Of a stretch of 57,186 bases of DNA, positions 25,442 to 35,203 are shown in pieces. Each line of letters begins with the position of its first letter. Within the stretch, counting starts at the first letter, position 1. The notes below the pieces were generated by a model, which made no database searches, was not told where the DNA came from, and was given only the letters and a program-made list of their open reading frames with translations. Made by a program: the position numbers and the translations under genes. The DNA comes from Holosporales bacterium (GTDB taxonomy: Bacteria > Pseudomonadota > Alphaproteobacteria > Holosporales > Holosporaceae): the NCBI GenBank assembly GCA_947457385.1, contig CANGUX010000003.1:1-57186 (forward strand), written 5' to 3'.

Positions 25442-27798
25442 GCGAAGAAATGCTTTATCCCTATATCCCTACCCGGGATGTCGTCCTTTTCCCCTATTCT
25501 CTTATGCAAATTTCGGTAGCAAGAGAAAAATCCATTGAAACCCTGAAAAAGCTTGCCCCATCTACTTCTTTGCTGGTCCTAACCCAAAAAAATCCAGAAG
25601 AAGATCACCCTCGTTTTGAGGATCTTTATGGGATTGGAACGCTTGCTAGGGTGCGCCAAATTACGGAATTGCCCAACGGAACCATTAACATTACTTTGGC
25701 AGGACAAAAGCGCATCCAAACGGTGCGTCCTTTTGTTGCTGAAGAAGAAGGCCCTCTTCAGTGCTATGGCATAGAGTGTACCACCCACATTGCCAATCAT
25801 GCTGAACTGGCAGCATCTTCTCGATTGTTAGAAAAAACAACCCGAGAATACCAAAGCATTCGAAAAAAACAACGTCCAAGCCAATTTTTTTCTTCTATTT
25901 TTCAACTTGGGGAAGAGCGATTCGAAGAGATCGTATATCTCATTGCGACGAATGCTGAGATGAATACCTCTAAAAAATTAGAATTCATACAAATGGATGA
26001 ATTATTAGAAAGAACCAATTTTTTATTAGGACATTTAAGAAGTGAAATCGAAATCCTAAAAACTGAAAAAAAGATCGTCAATCGCATGAAAATTGTGGCT
26101 GAAGATCAAAATAAAAAATATTGGGAAGAAGTGCAGCGCAAAGCCATCGATGAAGAATTTGGGGGCAATCTCGAATTCAAGAAAATGGAAGCCACTATTC
26201 GTGCTGCTAAATTTCCCAAAGAAGTGCGAGAAAAAGTAGAGAGTGAATTTAAGCGTCTGGTTAGCATGAGCCCTATGTCTGCGGAATATAGCAGCATTAA
26301 AAGCTACATTGAGTTGGTTTGTAATCTTCCTTGGGTTATTAAAGAGGACCTTCCAGAAAAAAAAGAGAGAAATTTACCGGAAATTAGAGAAAAATTGCTG
26401 CAAGCAAAAAAGATTTTAGATGAAGACCATTATGGTCTTGAAAAAGCAAAAGAAAGCATAATGCTTTATTTGTCTAGGTTATTTTGGACTGGCAATTCAC
26501 AAGGAAAAGTTCTATGTCTTATAGGCCCTCCTGGCGTAGGTAAAACTTCTCTTGTCCGCTCTATAGCAAAGGCTACAGGACGCAAATGCGAACGCATTTC
26601 ATTAGGAGGCGTACGAGATGAAGCCGAAGTCCGCGGGCACCGTAGAACTTATGTGGGATCCAAAGAAGGATCTTTTATTAACGCCATGAAAGTAGCTGGG
26701 GTTACGAATCCTGTTATTAATCTAGATGAAATAGACAAAATAGGCTCTGGCTCTGGTCATGGAGATCCTGCTGCAGCACTCTTGGAAGTTTTAGATCCAG
26801 AACAAAATGAAAAATTTTTAGATCATTATCTGGAACTGCCTTATGATCTTTCCAATGTGCTTTTTGTTGCTACGGCCAACAACCTAGAAGGCATTTTAAA
26901 GCCTTTGCGAGATCGTTTGGGAATAATCGAGTTGAGCAGCTATACCGAAGAAGAAAAAGTAAAAATCACAATACGCCATATTATTCCCAAATTGCTAGAA
27001 AATTATCAACTAGAAAAAAATCAATTTTCATTGAGTGAAGGCGCCATTCGCGATATCTTGAAATATTATGTACATGAAGCAGGTGTTCGAGGGTTGACGC
27101 GCTTTATTCAGAGGCTAGGAGAAAAAGCCATTTATGAAATCCAATCAGAGTGTGCCAGTGCCGTTGCGATCACAAAATCAAATTTGCAAAAATATGCCGG
27201 TCCTCCAAGATTTAGGCTGGAAGAGGCCTCACGCGAGGATACGATCGGTCTTGCGACAGGACTTGCTTGGTCTGAAGTAGGAGGCAGCATTCTCTTTCTT
27301 GAAGGCGTATGTATCCCCAAAGGAACTGGAAAAATTGTTACGACAGGAAATTTAGGGAAAGTCATGGATGAATCTATTCAAGCTGCTTTTGCCTATTTGC
27401 GCTCTCAAGGTGAGCATTATAAAATTGATTTTGAGCGCTTAGCCATCCATGATATTCATATTCACGCCCCAGAAGGAGCCATTCCAAAGGATGGACCTTC
27501 TGCGGGAATGGCCATGTTTATTGTGTTGTTTTCTTTGTTGACTCAAACATACATCCGGGGAGCCGTAGCTATGACGGGCGAAATTGGATTAAGGGGCAAT
27601 GTGATGCCTATAGGAGGATTAAAGGAAAAAATATTGGCTGCTATTCGCAGCGGAATCAAAACCGTTTTGATTCCTGAAGGAAATGTTAAAGATTTAGAAG
27701 AAATTCCAGAAAAAGTGCTTTCTTCTATTTCTATTATCCCGGTTAAGCATGTCAACGAAGCCTTAGAGCATGCTATTGTAGGCTGGAAAAAGGAATAA
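25438..27798 (+). CDS. lon: ATP-dependent protease Lon
   Basis: 786 residues. The N-terminal substrate-recognition LON domain (PTRDVVLFPYSLMQISVARE) spans about 5-200. It is followed by a coiled-coil region and the AAA+ module with Walker A GPPGVGKTS (about 363-371) and Walker B NLDEIDKIG. The proteolytic domain carries the catalytic Ser in KDGPSAGMA (near 688) and Lys in GGLKEKILAA (near 730). It degrades damaged and regulatory proteins. AAGGAG precedes the ATG. A strong terminator hairpin follows 24 bases after the stop. Confidence 0.98.
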   Translation: MSEEMLYPYIPTRDVVLFPYSLMQISVAREKSIETLKKLAPSTSLLVLTQKNPEEDHPRFEDLYGIGTLARVRQITELPNGTINITLAGQKRIQTVRPFVAEEEGPLQCYGIECTTHIANHAELAASSRLLEKTTREYQSIRKKQRPSQFFSSIFQLGEERFEEIVYLIATNAEMNTSKKLEFIQMDELLERTNFLLGHLRSEIEILKTEKKIVNRMKIVAEDQNKKYWEEVQRKAIDEEFGGNLEFKKMEATIRAAKFPKEVREKVESEFKRLVSMSPMSAEYSSIKSYIELVCNLPWVIKEDLPEKKERNLPEIREKLLQAKKILDEDHYGLEKAKESIMLYLSRLFWTGNSQGKVLCLIGPPGVGKTSLVRSIAKATGRKCERISLGGVRDEAEVRGHRRTYVGSKEGSFINAMKVAGVTNPVINLDEIDKIGSGSGHGDPAAALLEVLDPEQNEKFLDHYLELPYDLSNVLFVATANNLEGILKPLRDRLGIIELSSYTEEEKVKITIRHIIPKLLENYQLEKNQFSLSEGAIRDILKYYVHEAGVRGLTRFIQRLGEKAIYEIQSECASAVAITKSNLQKYAGPPRFRLEEASREDTIGLATGLAWSEVGGSILFLEGVCIPKGTGKIVTTGNLGKVMDESIQAAFAYLRSQGEHYKIDFERLAIHDIHIHAPEGAIPKDGPSAGMAMFIVLFSLLTQTYIRGAVAMTGEIGLRGNVMPIGGLKEKILAAIRSGIKTVLIPEGNVKDLEEIPEKVLSSISIIPVKHVNEALEHAIVGWKKE

Positions 27799-27821
27799 TT
27801 TGTTTAGGTTTCTTCAAATAC

Positions 27822-27860
27822 ACTCAGCTAATAAAAAATTAGCTGAGTTCCCACTTTTTT
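27822..27860 (+). terminator. Rho-independent terminator after lon
   Basis: Perfect 11-base stem ACTCAGCTAAT/ATTAGCTGAGT with a loop of five A, followed after five bases by eight T. It lies inside the open frame that precedes ubiA, which argues that ubiA translation starts downstream of it. Confidence 0.85.
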
Positions 27861-27868
27861 TTAAAATC

Positions 27869-28741
27869 ATGCATTCTATTTTTAAACACACCCTTTGGCA
27901 TCCCTCTTCCTTTATGGCCTTTTGGAATGCGTTGTGCATTTGGGGAAAAGCTGCACGCTTGCACCGTCCTGTGGGCATTTTATTATTGTCGATCCCCTGT
28001 GTATGGGGGCATATTTTAGCCCACGGCAAGCTTGTTTGGGGAGAGTTACTTCTTTTAGCTCTAGGAGCCATTTGGACGAGAAGTTTCGGATGCATCTATA
28101 ATGACTGGGTTGATCAAGGATTTGATGCCCAGGTTGCACGTACGCGTCATCGTCCCTTTGCCCATGGTCAAAAGCTTCCTTTTTTTAAGAGCATGGTGCT
28201 TTGCCTAGGCATTTTTCCTGCTATAGTGTTTATCTTTTTACTGCCAGCTGCTGCCATAGCTTGGGCAATAGCAGGAGGGACAGGATCCATGATCTATCCT
28301 TTTTTAAAGCGTTACTCTTATTTTCCTCAAGTTTTTCTGGGGTTTCTTTTTTCTTTGGGCGTTTTTCTGGCGCCTGCTTTGGCCCAGGTCCCCTTGTCTC
28401 GCCCTTTTTTTTTGTTATATGCTGCTGGGATCTTATGGACCATTGAATATGACACCGTCTATGGGTATCAAGATTATGAAGATGACAAGCGTTTGGGGCT
28501 GCATTCGCTCCCTCTTTTGCTGGGGTTTAAAAAAGGAAAATTTGTTCTTTATATGCTCCAAGGCACACGTTATATCTTGCTTGACATGGTCGTCCCCTCT
28601 TTTGGAGTGTTCTCTTTTTTGCCGATTTTGCCTCTCTATGCCTTAAATCTTCAAAGCCCCACATCGTGTGGGCGATTTTTTTCATGGGTGCCCTTAGAAG
28701 GCTTGCTGATTACCCTATGGATGTTATACCACGTTAAATAA
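27869..28741 (+). CDS. ubiA: 4-hydroxybenzoate polyprenyltransferase (UbiA family)
   Basis: Attaches the isoprenoid tail to 4-hydroxybenzoate in ubiquinone synthesis. About 290 residues and about eight membrane segments. Both polyprenyl-diphosphate Mg2+-binding motifs are present: NDWVDQGFDAQVARTRHRP and YGYQDYEDDKRLG. The RLHRPVGILLL entry fits UbiA. The frame is open back to a TTG at 27800, but that stretch encodes the lon terminator; ATG 27869 or 27914 is more likely. The 3' end overlaps the convergent mnmA by eight bases. Confidence 0.9.
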   Translation: MHSIFKHTLWHPSSFMAFWNALCIWGKAARLHRPVGILLLSIPCVWGHILAHGKLVWGELLLLALGAIWTRSFGCIYNDWVDQGFDAQVARTRHRPFAHGQKLPFFKSMVLCLGIFPAIVFIFLLPAAAIAWAIAGGTGSMIYPFLKRYSYFPQVFLGFLFSLGVFLAPALAQVPLSRPFFLLYAAGILWTIEYDTVYGYQDYEDDKRLGLHSLPLLLGFKKGKFVLYMLQGTRYILLDMVVPSFGVFSFLPILPLYALNLQSPTSCGRFFSWVPLEGLLITLWMLYHVK

Positions 28742-29840
28742 TCCATCCTCCTCCTAGTACCCGAGTGCCTTGATAAAAAACACAGGCTTGCCCTGGGGCA
28801 ATGCCATAATCAGGACTAGAAAGAGCTACGGTGGCTTCTCTTAACCCTGATTTGAGTGTGACAGTTGCGGGAATAGGCACTTGGGAAGAACGAATGCGCA
28901 CCAAAACCCCATGGGTTTTGTCTGGGCACGTTTCTGTTTGTAGATCGTGTGCCAGCCAGTTTACTTCTGACAATGTCAAAAGGCTGCGTGCAAGAGAGCA
29001 CCTGGGTCCCACCGTAACGCGATTGCTTTTTGCGTCAAGTGCGACGACATAGAGCGCTTCTTCTCCTCCCCCTGCCCGACCTCCAATACCAAGACCTTGA
29101 CGCTGACCCACGGTATAGCGCTGATGCCCTAAATGGGTGCCTAGAACCTCTCCATTTTCATGCACAATATCACCTGGACGCTCTGAAAAAAGGGTCTTAT
29201 AGGATTTTTTTGCGATAAAACATAAATCTTGGCTTGCTGGTGTTTCTGCTACAGGTAGTCCAAAGTTCTTTGCTTTAAGGCGTGTTTCTTCTTTGGATAA
29301 GGCCCCCAAGGGAAACTGCAATAGGTCTAGTTGGGACAAACTCAGCATAAACAAAAAGAAACTCTGATCTCGCCGTGGATCACTTCCCTGATGCAATTGA
29401 ACCCCGGTGGAAATCCCCTCTTCCACCCCTAGGCGACGCACATAATGTCCCGTGGCAAGCCCTTCTGCCCCAAAAGACTGACATAACTCCATAAGAGCCG
29501 ATGTTTTGACGTCCCGATTGCACCGTGCACACGGCAAAGGGGTTTGTCCTTCTTCATAGGCTTTCAGAAATGGAGCGATGATTTTAGTGCGAAACAGTTC
29601 CTCATGATTGACCACATGATGTGGGATCTGTAAATGTTCTGCGACTTTTTTTGCGTCTTCTATAAAAGAAAGAGGATGACAATGCTGTTTCTTTTCATCG
29701 GTTTCTTCCAGCGTTTCTTCATAAGAATAGAGTTGCAACGTCACCCCCACGATGTCAAATCCCTCAGCTTTTAACAAGGCTGCCGCGACTGAACTATCCA
29801 CGCCCCCCGACATACCTACAAGAATGCGTGGCTTTACCAT
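28734..29840 (-). CDS. mnmA: tRNA-specific 2-thiouridylase MnmA
   Basis: Puts the 2-thio group on U34 of Lys, Glu and Gln tRNAs. 368 residues. The PP-loop SGGVDSSVAA (10-19) binds ATP. The catalytic cysteines are in TPLPCARCNRDVK (first Cys, near 103) and SQDLCFI (near 205). TGHYVRR and the C-terminal GQ(A)CVFY block are conserved. ATG at 29840. Convergent with ubiA. Confidence 0.96.
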   Translation of the reverse strand: MVKPRILVGMSGGVDSSVAAALLKAEGFDIVGVTLQLYSYEETLEETDEKKQHCHPLSFIEDAKKVAEHLQIPHHVVNHEELFRTKIIAPFLKAYEEGQTPLPCARCNRDVKTSALMELCQSFGAEGLATGHYVRRLGVEEGISTGVQLHQGSDPRRDQSFFLFMLSLSQLDLLQFPLGALSKEETRLKAKNFGLPVAETPASQDLCFIAKKSYKTLFSERPGDIVHENGEVLGTHLGHQRYTVGQRQGLGIGGRAGGGEEALYVVALDAKSNRVTVGPRCSLARSLLTLSEVNWLAHDLQTETCPDKTHGVLVRIRSSQVPIPATVTLKSGLREATVALSSPDYGIAPGQACVFYQGTRVLGGGWII

Positions 29841-29886
29841 AAATATCTATCCTAACGTCTTAGAGATTTAGGATACCTCAAAAATT

Positions 29887-31104
29887 CTAAGGCAGCCACC
29901 AAGTAAGCAATAAAAAACTGGGAAAAAGGATCAAAATGGTCCATCCTAAATAGCCAAAAAAAGAGGGCATAGGAATGTTTTCTTTTTCGGCCATGGCTTT
30001 GATAAAGAAATTAGGAGCATTACCAATATAGGTAAGAGCCCCCATAAAGACAGCTCCTACAGAGACAGCAATCAATAAAGGGAGCTGATGATTGGCGAGG
30101 TGACGAAACACAAGGTACGTTGGCGTATTGTCTAAAAAAGCAGAAAGCATTCCGGTTGTCCAAAAAAAAGCTTTAGCCGACCCCTTGGTGGTCAATGTTT
30201 TAAAGAGAGAGGTAAAAATCTCTCCCCGTTGCAATAACGTTAAAACAGGCATCATGGTGATAAACAAGCCCCCAAACACGATGGCAACTTCTTGTAAAAT
30301 TTTCCATTCTTTTGGCTTTTTGCGCATCAAAGCTATCCCAAAAAATAGACACAAGACACCCAATCGAATCCACCCTTTTTCAGGATCCAATGTCCATTCT
30401 TCCAGGACAATCATACTCGTTGTCACCATTCCAATTAAAAGCAATGCCCCTATGCCATGAAAGGTCACTGTCACGGGTTCCGAGGCATAAACGCCTTCTC
30501 GTCGTGCATGGTATCGATCTATTAAAAAATAAAGAAACAATACGGGCACAGCAACGATCAACCACGGCAAAAATAAATGCTGCGTAGGCCAAAAAAATGG
30601 AAGCCCCTTTAAAAATCCAACAAACAAGGGGGGATCACCCAAGGTAGAAAGACACCCCCCTACATTCCCGATGCAAATGATAAAAAAGATGACCGTATGG
30701 GTTTTATAGGTTCGATGTGCGTTAAAAGCCATAAGGGGATAAAATAAAAGCAAAGAAGCCCCAGTCGTTCCCAAGACACAAGAAGCCCCCATGCCCAACG
30801 CCAAAAAAAGCATATTGCGAAAAGGAGTGGCAGAAGCGTTGATAGAAATGTCCATGGAATGCACCAAGACATATAAAATTGAAATGACCAAAATAAAAGG
30901 ACCATAATCCTCTTTCATCATGTGCCCCAACGCCCTAAAAGCCGGAGAGACCCCCTGGAAAAAAGACATGGCAGAAAGACAGGCCACACCGCTAAACACA
31001 ATAAAAACGCTAGAGTACTTTTCCCATAGCTTAGGAAATGTCACAGATCCCAACGCCAATGCACCCAATAGCACAAAGAAAGGCGCGGTTAACCAAATGT
31101 GCAA
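29887..31104 (-). CDS. NhaD-like Na+/H+ antiporter (ArsB/NhaD superfamily)
   Basis: 405 residues with about 11-12 membrane helices. Conserved blocks are MGASCVLGTTGASLLLFYP and NVGGCLSTLGDPPLFVGFL in the first half, and SAFLDNTPTYLVF and GALTYIGNAPNFFIKA in the second. These are the paired half-helix motifs of NhaD-type exchangers. It probably exports Na+ for H+; substrate is inferred from family. Start is TTG at 31104, with no better codon nearby. It sits between mnmA and a small secreted-protein gene. Confidence 0.82.
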   Translation of the reverse strand: MHIWLTAPFFVLLGALALGSVTFPKLWEKYSSVFIVFSGVACLSAMSFFQGVSPAFRALGHMMKEDYGPFILVISILYVLVHSMDISINASATPFRNMLFLALGMGASCVLGTTGASLLLFYPLMAFNAHRTYKTHTVIFFIICIGNVGGCLSTLGDPPLFVGFLKGLPFFWPTQHLFLPWLIVAVPVLFLYFLIDRYHARREGVYASEPVTVTFHGIGALLLIGMVTTSMIVLEEWTLDPEKGWIRLGVLCLFFGIALMRKKPKEWKILQEVAIVFGGLFITMMPVLTLLQRGEIFTSLFKTLTTKGSAKAFFWTTGMLSAFLDNTPTYLVFRHLANHQLPLLIAVSVGAVFMGALTYIGNAPNFFIKAMAEKENIPMPSFFGYLGWTILILFPSFLLLTWWLP

Positions 31105-31262
31105 GATCTGGATTCCATAGGTTTTTTTCTTAGAATAGTTCTAAATGAAAGCCATAGCGAGCCCATTTTTAAAGGGTCGTTCTCCTCTAATCTTCTAAGG
31201 TTCCCCCACCTAGCCCTTCCTAAAAAAGAGCTGTTTGAGGGAATGCTATGAGATTGTGCCTG

Positions 31263-31724
31263 CTATTCTTCTTTTTTATTTGCGTCCAATTCAATATTTG
31301 ATGCTTTTTGCATGGTTGCTTCTTTTTCTTTATTTTCAATTATTTCAGAAATGGTTTTTTTTAAGTCTGATGATCCTGAACCAACAAGCTCATGACTTTC
31401 TTGCTCTGCTGGGGCATTAAATGGAGAAATAACGCCAATTGGTTTTGCTTTTTTCAACTCCGAATCCTTATCAGAAGGGAACTCAGAATCAAATTTTTCT
31501 ATTCCTTTCAAAAAAGAGTCTTCTGGCGAAACCGGATTCAAGCCCTCTATTTCCCCAGAATAGACAGAAAATGTTTCTGGCACTTTTTTTAGAAGAGAGT
31601 TGACTGATGAAGAAAGAGGGAGTGTTTCCGAACTTTTTTTCTCCTCCTTGGGCTCCTCATTGGATGCAAGCCCCACATGAGAAAAAATTGTACTTAGACA
31701 TAACAAAAAAAATTTCGATTTCAT
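31263..31724 (-). CDS. Small secreted acidic protein, unknown
   Basis: 153 residues. The signal peptide (MKSKFFLLCLSTIFSHVGLAS) is preceded by AGGAG at seven bases. The mature part is rich in Glu, Lys and Ser with few hydrophobic residues, so it is probably disordered; short helical ends occur (LKKTISEIIENKEKEATMQK). No family is recognised. A periplasmic or exported role is inferred from the signal only. It lies upstream of the antiporter gene on the same strand, 158 bases away. Confidence 0.65.
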   Translation of the reverse strand: MKSKFFLLCLSTIFSHVGLASNEEPKEEKKSSETLPLSSSVNSLLKKVPETFSVYSGEIEGLNPVSPEDSFLKGIEKFDSEFPSDKDSELKKAKPIGVISPFNAPAEQESHELVGSGSSDLKKTISEIIENKEKEATMQKASNIELDANKKEE

Positions 31725-31928
31725 GACTTTTCTCCTGCTGTTTGAATGATATTTGATTGTTAATACCGTGAAATAAGACAGAAATTTCTTTCAAATTTCG
31801 CAATAATATGAAAAAATTATCTCTTAAAAGCAAAATCCATGTCAAGTTCTGTTTTTGATGGGCCTTTCAGCACAATCTCGTCAGAATCGATGAAACAAGG
31901 TATACTTCACTTATATCTTTTTTTGAGA

Positions 31929-33521
31929 ATGCAGTTGCCTCACGCTTATCTAGAAAGTTCAGCTTGGCCTTTTGAAGAGGCCAGACGCTTATTGCCTCGC
32001 CTGGCAGGTAAAGAATTGGTCACTTTTGAATCTGGGTACGGAGCTTCGGGGCTGCCGCATATAGGCACGTTTGGTGAAGTAGTAAGAACGTCTTTTGTAC
32101 GGCATGCTTTTTCATGCCTTAGCAAGCTCCCTACCCGACTGCTTTGCGTATCAGATGATATGGATGGACTTAGAAAAATACCCGACAATATTCCAAACAA
32201 GGAAAAGATGCGTCCTTTTTTAGAGCATCCCCTCACAGCTATCCCAGATCCTTTGGATAAATTTGCCAGCTATGGGGAACACAACAACCATCGCTTAAAG
32301 ACTTTTCTCCAGGAATTTGGATTTGATTTTACGTTTATCAGCAGCAGCGAATGCTATAAATTAGGGATGTTTGATGCGGCTTTGTTGTCTGTTTTGCACC
32401 ATCATCAAGAAATTCTAGATGTTTTATTGCCCACCCTTCGCGAAGAACGTCAAAAATCTTATAGTCCTTTTTTACCCATTTCCCCCACTTCTGGGCGTGT
32501 CTTGCAGGTGCCTATTTTAGAATACCGTGAATCCACCATTGTCTTTCGAGATGAAGATGAAAAACTGGTAGAACTTCCTGTGACCGGGGGGCACTGTAAG
32601 TTGCAATGGAAAGTAGACTGGGGAACACGTTGGAAAGAATTTTCTGTGGATTATGAAATGGCTGGAAAAGATCTCATTGATTCTGTGACCTTGGCCTCTA
32701 AAGTCTGTTCCATTCTGGGAGGCCGGCCCCCTGAAACCATGATTTTTGAGCATTTTCTGGATGAACAAGGTCGAAAAATTTCCAAATCAAAAGGCAATGG
32801 CTTAAGTGTCGAAGAATGGCTGCGTTATGCGCCGGTGGAAAGTCTAGCTTATTTCATGTATTTGTCCCCAAAACGTGCAAAACGTCTTTATTTCGATAGC
32901 ATTCCAAAATCTATGGATGAATACCAGACGCATTTAGACTCCATTCATCTTGAAACCAACCTGGAACAATTGAAAAATCCCGTGTGGCATTTGCATGCTG
33001 GAACACCCCCTAAACATTCAAGCCCGATTTGTTTTTCTTTGCTTTTGAATTTAGCAAGTGCATGCCATGCTCAAGATAAGTCTATCTTATGGGGATTTAT
33101 TTCACAGGTGCACCCAGAGTGTTCCCCTGAAACGACACCAAATCTGGATCAGCTTGTGGAATATGCAGTGCGTTATTATCAAGAAATTATTGCTCCATCA
33201 CAAAACTATCGCAGAGCCCTTGTACAAGAAAAAGAAGCCCTTCAGGTGCTAAGTCAACGGTTGATGGTGCACTTGAAGACTGAAACTTTGATTTCTGCTG
33301 CTACGTTGCAAACGCTTGTTTATGAAACGGGAAAAGAATTTTTCTTTCAAGATCTAAAAGGATGGTTTTCTTGTTTGTATGAAGTCCTTCTGGGGCAAAA
33401 AAGTGGACCTCGCATGGGATCATTCATTGCGCTTTATGGCATTGTGCCTTTTTGCAATTTGATTACAGAAAAGTTGATGGATGATCCAGCTGAATCAAGC
33501 CTTTTGGAATCAAACTTCTAA
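31929..33521 (+). CDS. lysK: Lysyl-tRNA synthetase, class I
   Basis: 530 residues from the ATG at 31929, giving MQLPHAYLESSAWPFEEARR, the usual alphaproteobacterial start; the frame opens 30 codons earlier. The class I signatures are GLPHIGTF (HIGH) and KISKSKG (KMSKS). The Rossmann core and the C-terminal helical bundle resemble archaeal LysRS. Class I LysRS is found in archaea, spirochaetes and many alphaproteobacteria including Rickettsia, so it supports the host-group inference. The 3' end overlaps the convergent MBL gene by 12 bases. Confidence 0.94.
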   Translation: MQLPHAYLESSAWPFEEARRLLPRLAGKELVTFESGYGASGLPHIGTFGEVVRTSFVRHAFSCLSKLPTRLLCVSDDMDGLRKIPDNIPNKEKMRPFLEHPLTAIPDPLDKFASYGEHNNHRLKTFLQEFGFDFTFISSSECYKLGMFDAALLSVLHHHQEILDVLLPTLREERQKSYSPFLPISPTSGRVLQVPILEYRESTIVFRDEDEKLVELPVTGGHCKLQWKVDWGTRWKEFSVDYEMAGKDLIDSVTLASKVCSILGGRPPETMIFEHFLDEQGRKISKSKGNGLSVEEWLRYAPVESLAYFMYLSPKRAKRLYFDSIPKSMDEYQTHLDSIHLETNLEQLKNPVWHLHAGTPPKHSSPICFSLLLNLASACHAQDKSILWGFISQVHPECSPETTPNLDQLVEYAVRYYQEIIAPSQNYRRALVQEKEALQVLSQRLMVHLKTETLISAATLQTLVYETGKEFFFQDLKGWFSCLYEVLLGQKSGPRMGSFIALYGIVPFCNLITEKLMDDPAESSLLESNF

Positions 33522-34280
33522 CTGCATTCCATCAAAGGCTGGAAAAACATGTGACGGGAGCTCGGCCAATAACGTTGCATAATCCATAAAATGCCCCATA
33601 TGTGTAAGAATAGCACGCTTGGGGTTCACGCGCTCAATCCAATTCAGGGTGCGTTCAAGGTGTGAATGGGTTCGTTGCGGCAAAGGTGCAAGGCAATCTA
33701 CGATCCAAAGCTCAATGCCTGCAATCACTTCAAAGGCTGTGTCATCCAAATGCCAAACATCGGTAGAATAAGCCCATGTTGGAAAGCGAAATCCCAACGT
33801 CGTACTATAACGATGATCTTGTATAAAAGGAATCACGGGAACATCATCTACATCAAATGGACCTTCGATGATGGTTTCTTCCATAAAAGGCTGATACACA
33901 GAGGGAGAGTCGAGATTGGTATCTAAAAAAGCGTAAGGATAACGCAGGCGCAATCCGTGGATGGTCAAGGCATCCCCCCATATTTTTATGGGTTTCTTCT
34001 GGTGCAATGAGAAAGGTTTCAGATCATCCAACCCCCCAATATGATCAAAATGCCCATGGGTATAAAGCACGCCATCTACTTGAGTGATCTGTTCGCGTAA
34101 ACATTGGTAACGCAGGTCTGGTGAGGTATCGATCAACCAAGTTTGCCTTTCTGTATGAAGCGCAATAGAGCTGCGTGTTCGATGATTTTGCCAAACATTG
34201 GGATTGCAATCCCCCCATTCCCCTGTAACCAAGGGGACTCCCGCAGAAGAACCACATCCTAAAATAGTGATTTTCATCAT
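33510..34280 (-). CDS. MBL-fold metal-dependent hydrolase, PhnP-like
   Basis: 256 residues. The N-terminal LGCGSSAGVPLVTGEWGDC, the metal site THGHFDHIGGLDDLKPF (about 75-91) and the later LTHMGHFMDY block match the COG1235 branch of metallo-beta-lactamase-fold phosphodiesterases. In alphaproteobacteria this gene often follows tatD-type hydrolases; here it lies between lysK and trmD. The precise substrate is not known. Confidence 0.85.
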   Translation of the reverse strand: MMKITILGCGSSAGVPLVTGEWGDCNPNVWQNHRTRSSIALHTERQTWLIDTSPDLRYQCLREQITQVDGVLYTHGHFDHIGGLDDLKPFSLHQKKPIKIWGDALTIHGLRLRYPYAFLDTNLDSPSVYQPFMEETIIEGPFDVDDVPVIPFIQDHRYSTTLGFRFPTWAYSTDVWHLDDTAFEVIAGIELWIVDCLAPLPQRTHSHLERTLNWIERVNPKRAILTHMGHFMDYATLLAELPSHVFPAFDGMQLEV

Positions 34281-34349
34281 AAGGCTCTTTTTTGTACTTT
34301 TTCTACTCTACTATGTTTCAGGGGGTGCGTCTTATAAAAAGAAGATAGC

Positions 34350-35057
34350 TTAATCGCTTTTTTCTGTTTTCTGCGTTAAATCAGGCCGCCGCTGCAGCGT
34401 ATCTTCATAAGATTGGCATGCCTTCCAATGGGCAATGCGTGCATGATGTCCCGAGAGCAACACCTCAGGAACACATTGATTTTTCCAAACCCTAGGGCGC
34501 GTATAAAGGGGATGCTCAAGCAAGCATGGATTGTTCTCAAAACTCTCATGTACTAAAGATTCAGCATTCCCAAGCACGTCAGGCAAAAGGCGTACGCACC
34601 CTTCGATCAAAACCATGGCAGGAAGATCTCCGCCACACAGTACAAAATCCCCCAGGCTAACCTCTTGAAAACCCCAGTGCTCTAAGACTCTTTGGTCAAC
34701 TCCTTCATAACGCCCCGATAAAATCACCAGATGCTTTTGCGCCGCCCAAGTATGTAAATGGGCTTGTTTCAAAGGAGCACCACGTGGCGTCATGTACAAA
34801 AAACAAGGACGTTTTTCTGGGGCTTGGGCCATAATCTCTTCCAATGCACGATCTACCACATCAGGGCGAATGACCATGCCTGCTCCACCACCATAACAGG
34901 GAGCATCTACGGCACCATACGCCCCTTCCCCATAGTCACGTAAAGAGACCACCGTAAGGTCCCATCTTTTTTTTTCCAGCGCCTTTCCCACAAGAGAAGC
35001 CTGAAGAGGACCTGGAAAAAGCTCTGGAAACAAGGTAATGACTGTAATACGAAGCAT
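34350..35057 (-). CDS. trmD: tRNA (guanine-N1)-methyltransferase TrmD
   Basis: Makes m1G37, which guards against +1 frameshifting. 235 residues with the SPOUT trefoil knot: ITLFPELF near the start, GGGAGMVIRPD, LSGRYEGVDQRV (about 113-124) and SLGDFVLCGGDLPAM. The C-terminal domain contains HPLYTRP. The usual rimM-rplS neighbours are absent. It lies downstream of, and divergent from, gatB. Confidence 0.97.
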   Translation of the reverse strand: MLRITVITLFPELFPGPLQASLVGKALEKKRWDLTVVSLRDYGEGAYGAVDAPCYGGGAGMVIRPDVVDRALEEIMAQAPEKRPCFLYMTPRGAPLKQAHLHTWAAQKHLVILSGRYEGVDQRVLEHWGFQEVSLGDFVLCGGDLPAMVLIEGCVRLLPDVLGNAESLVHESFENNPCLLEHPLYTRPRVWKNQCVPEVLLSGHHARIAHWKACQSYEDTLQRRPDLTQKTEKSD

Positions 35058-35203
35058 GATTTTGGATTGGGTTGGAACGCTATAATTATAACAAAATTTC
35101 TCTATTTCTCGAACATCGAAATCATAAAAACCCCCATCTTATCTGTCTTTAAGGACAAAAACCATGCTATATTGGTGGGAAAGTATTTTTCCAAAGATTC
35201 ACC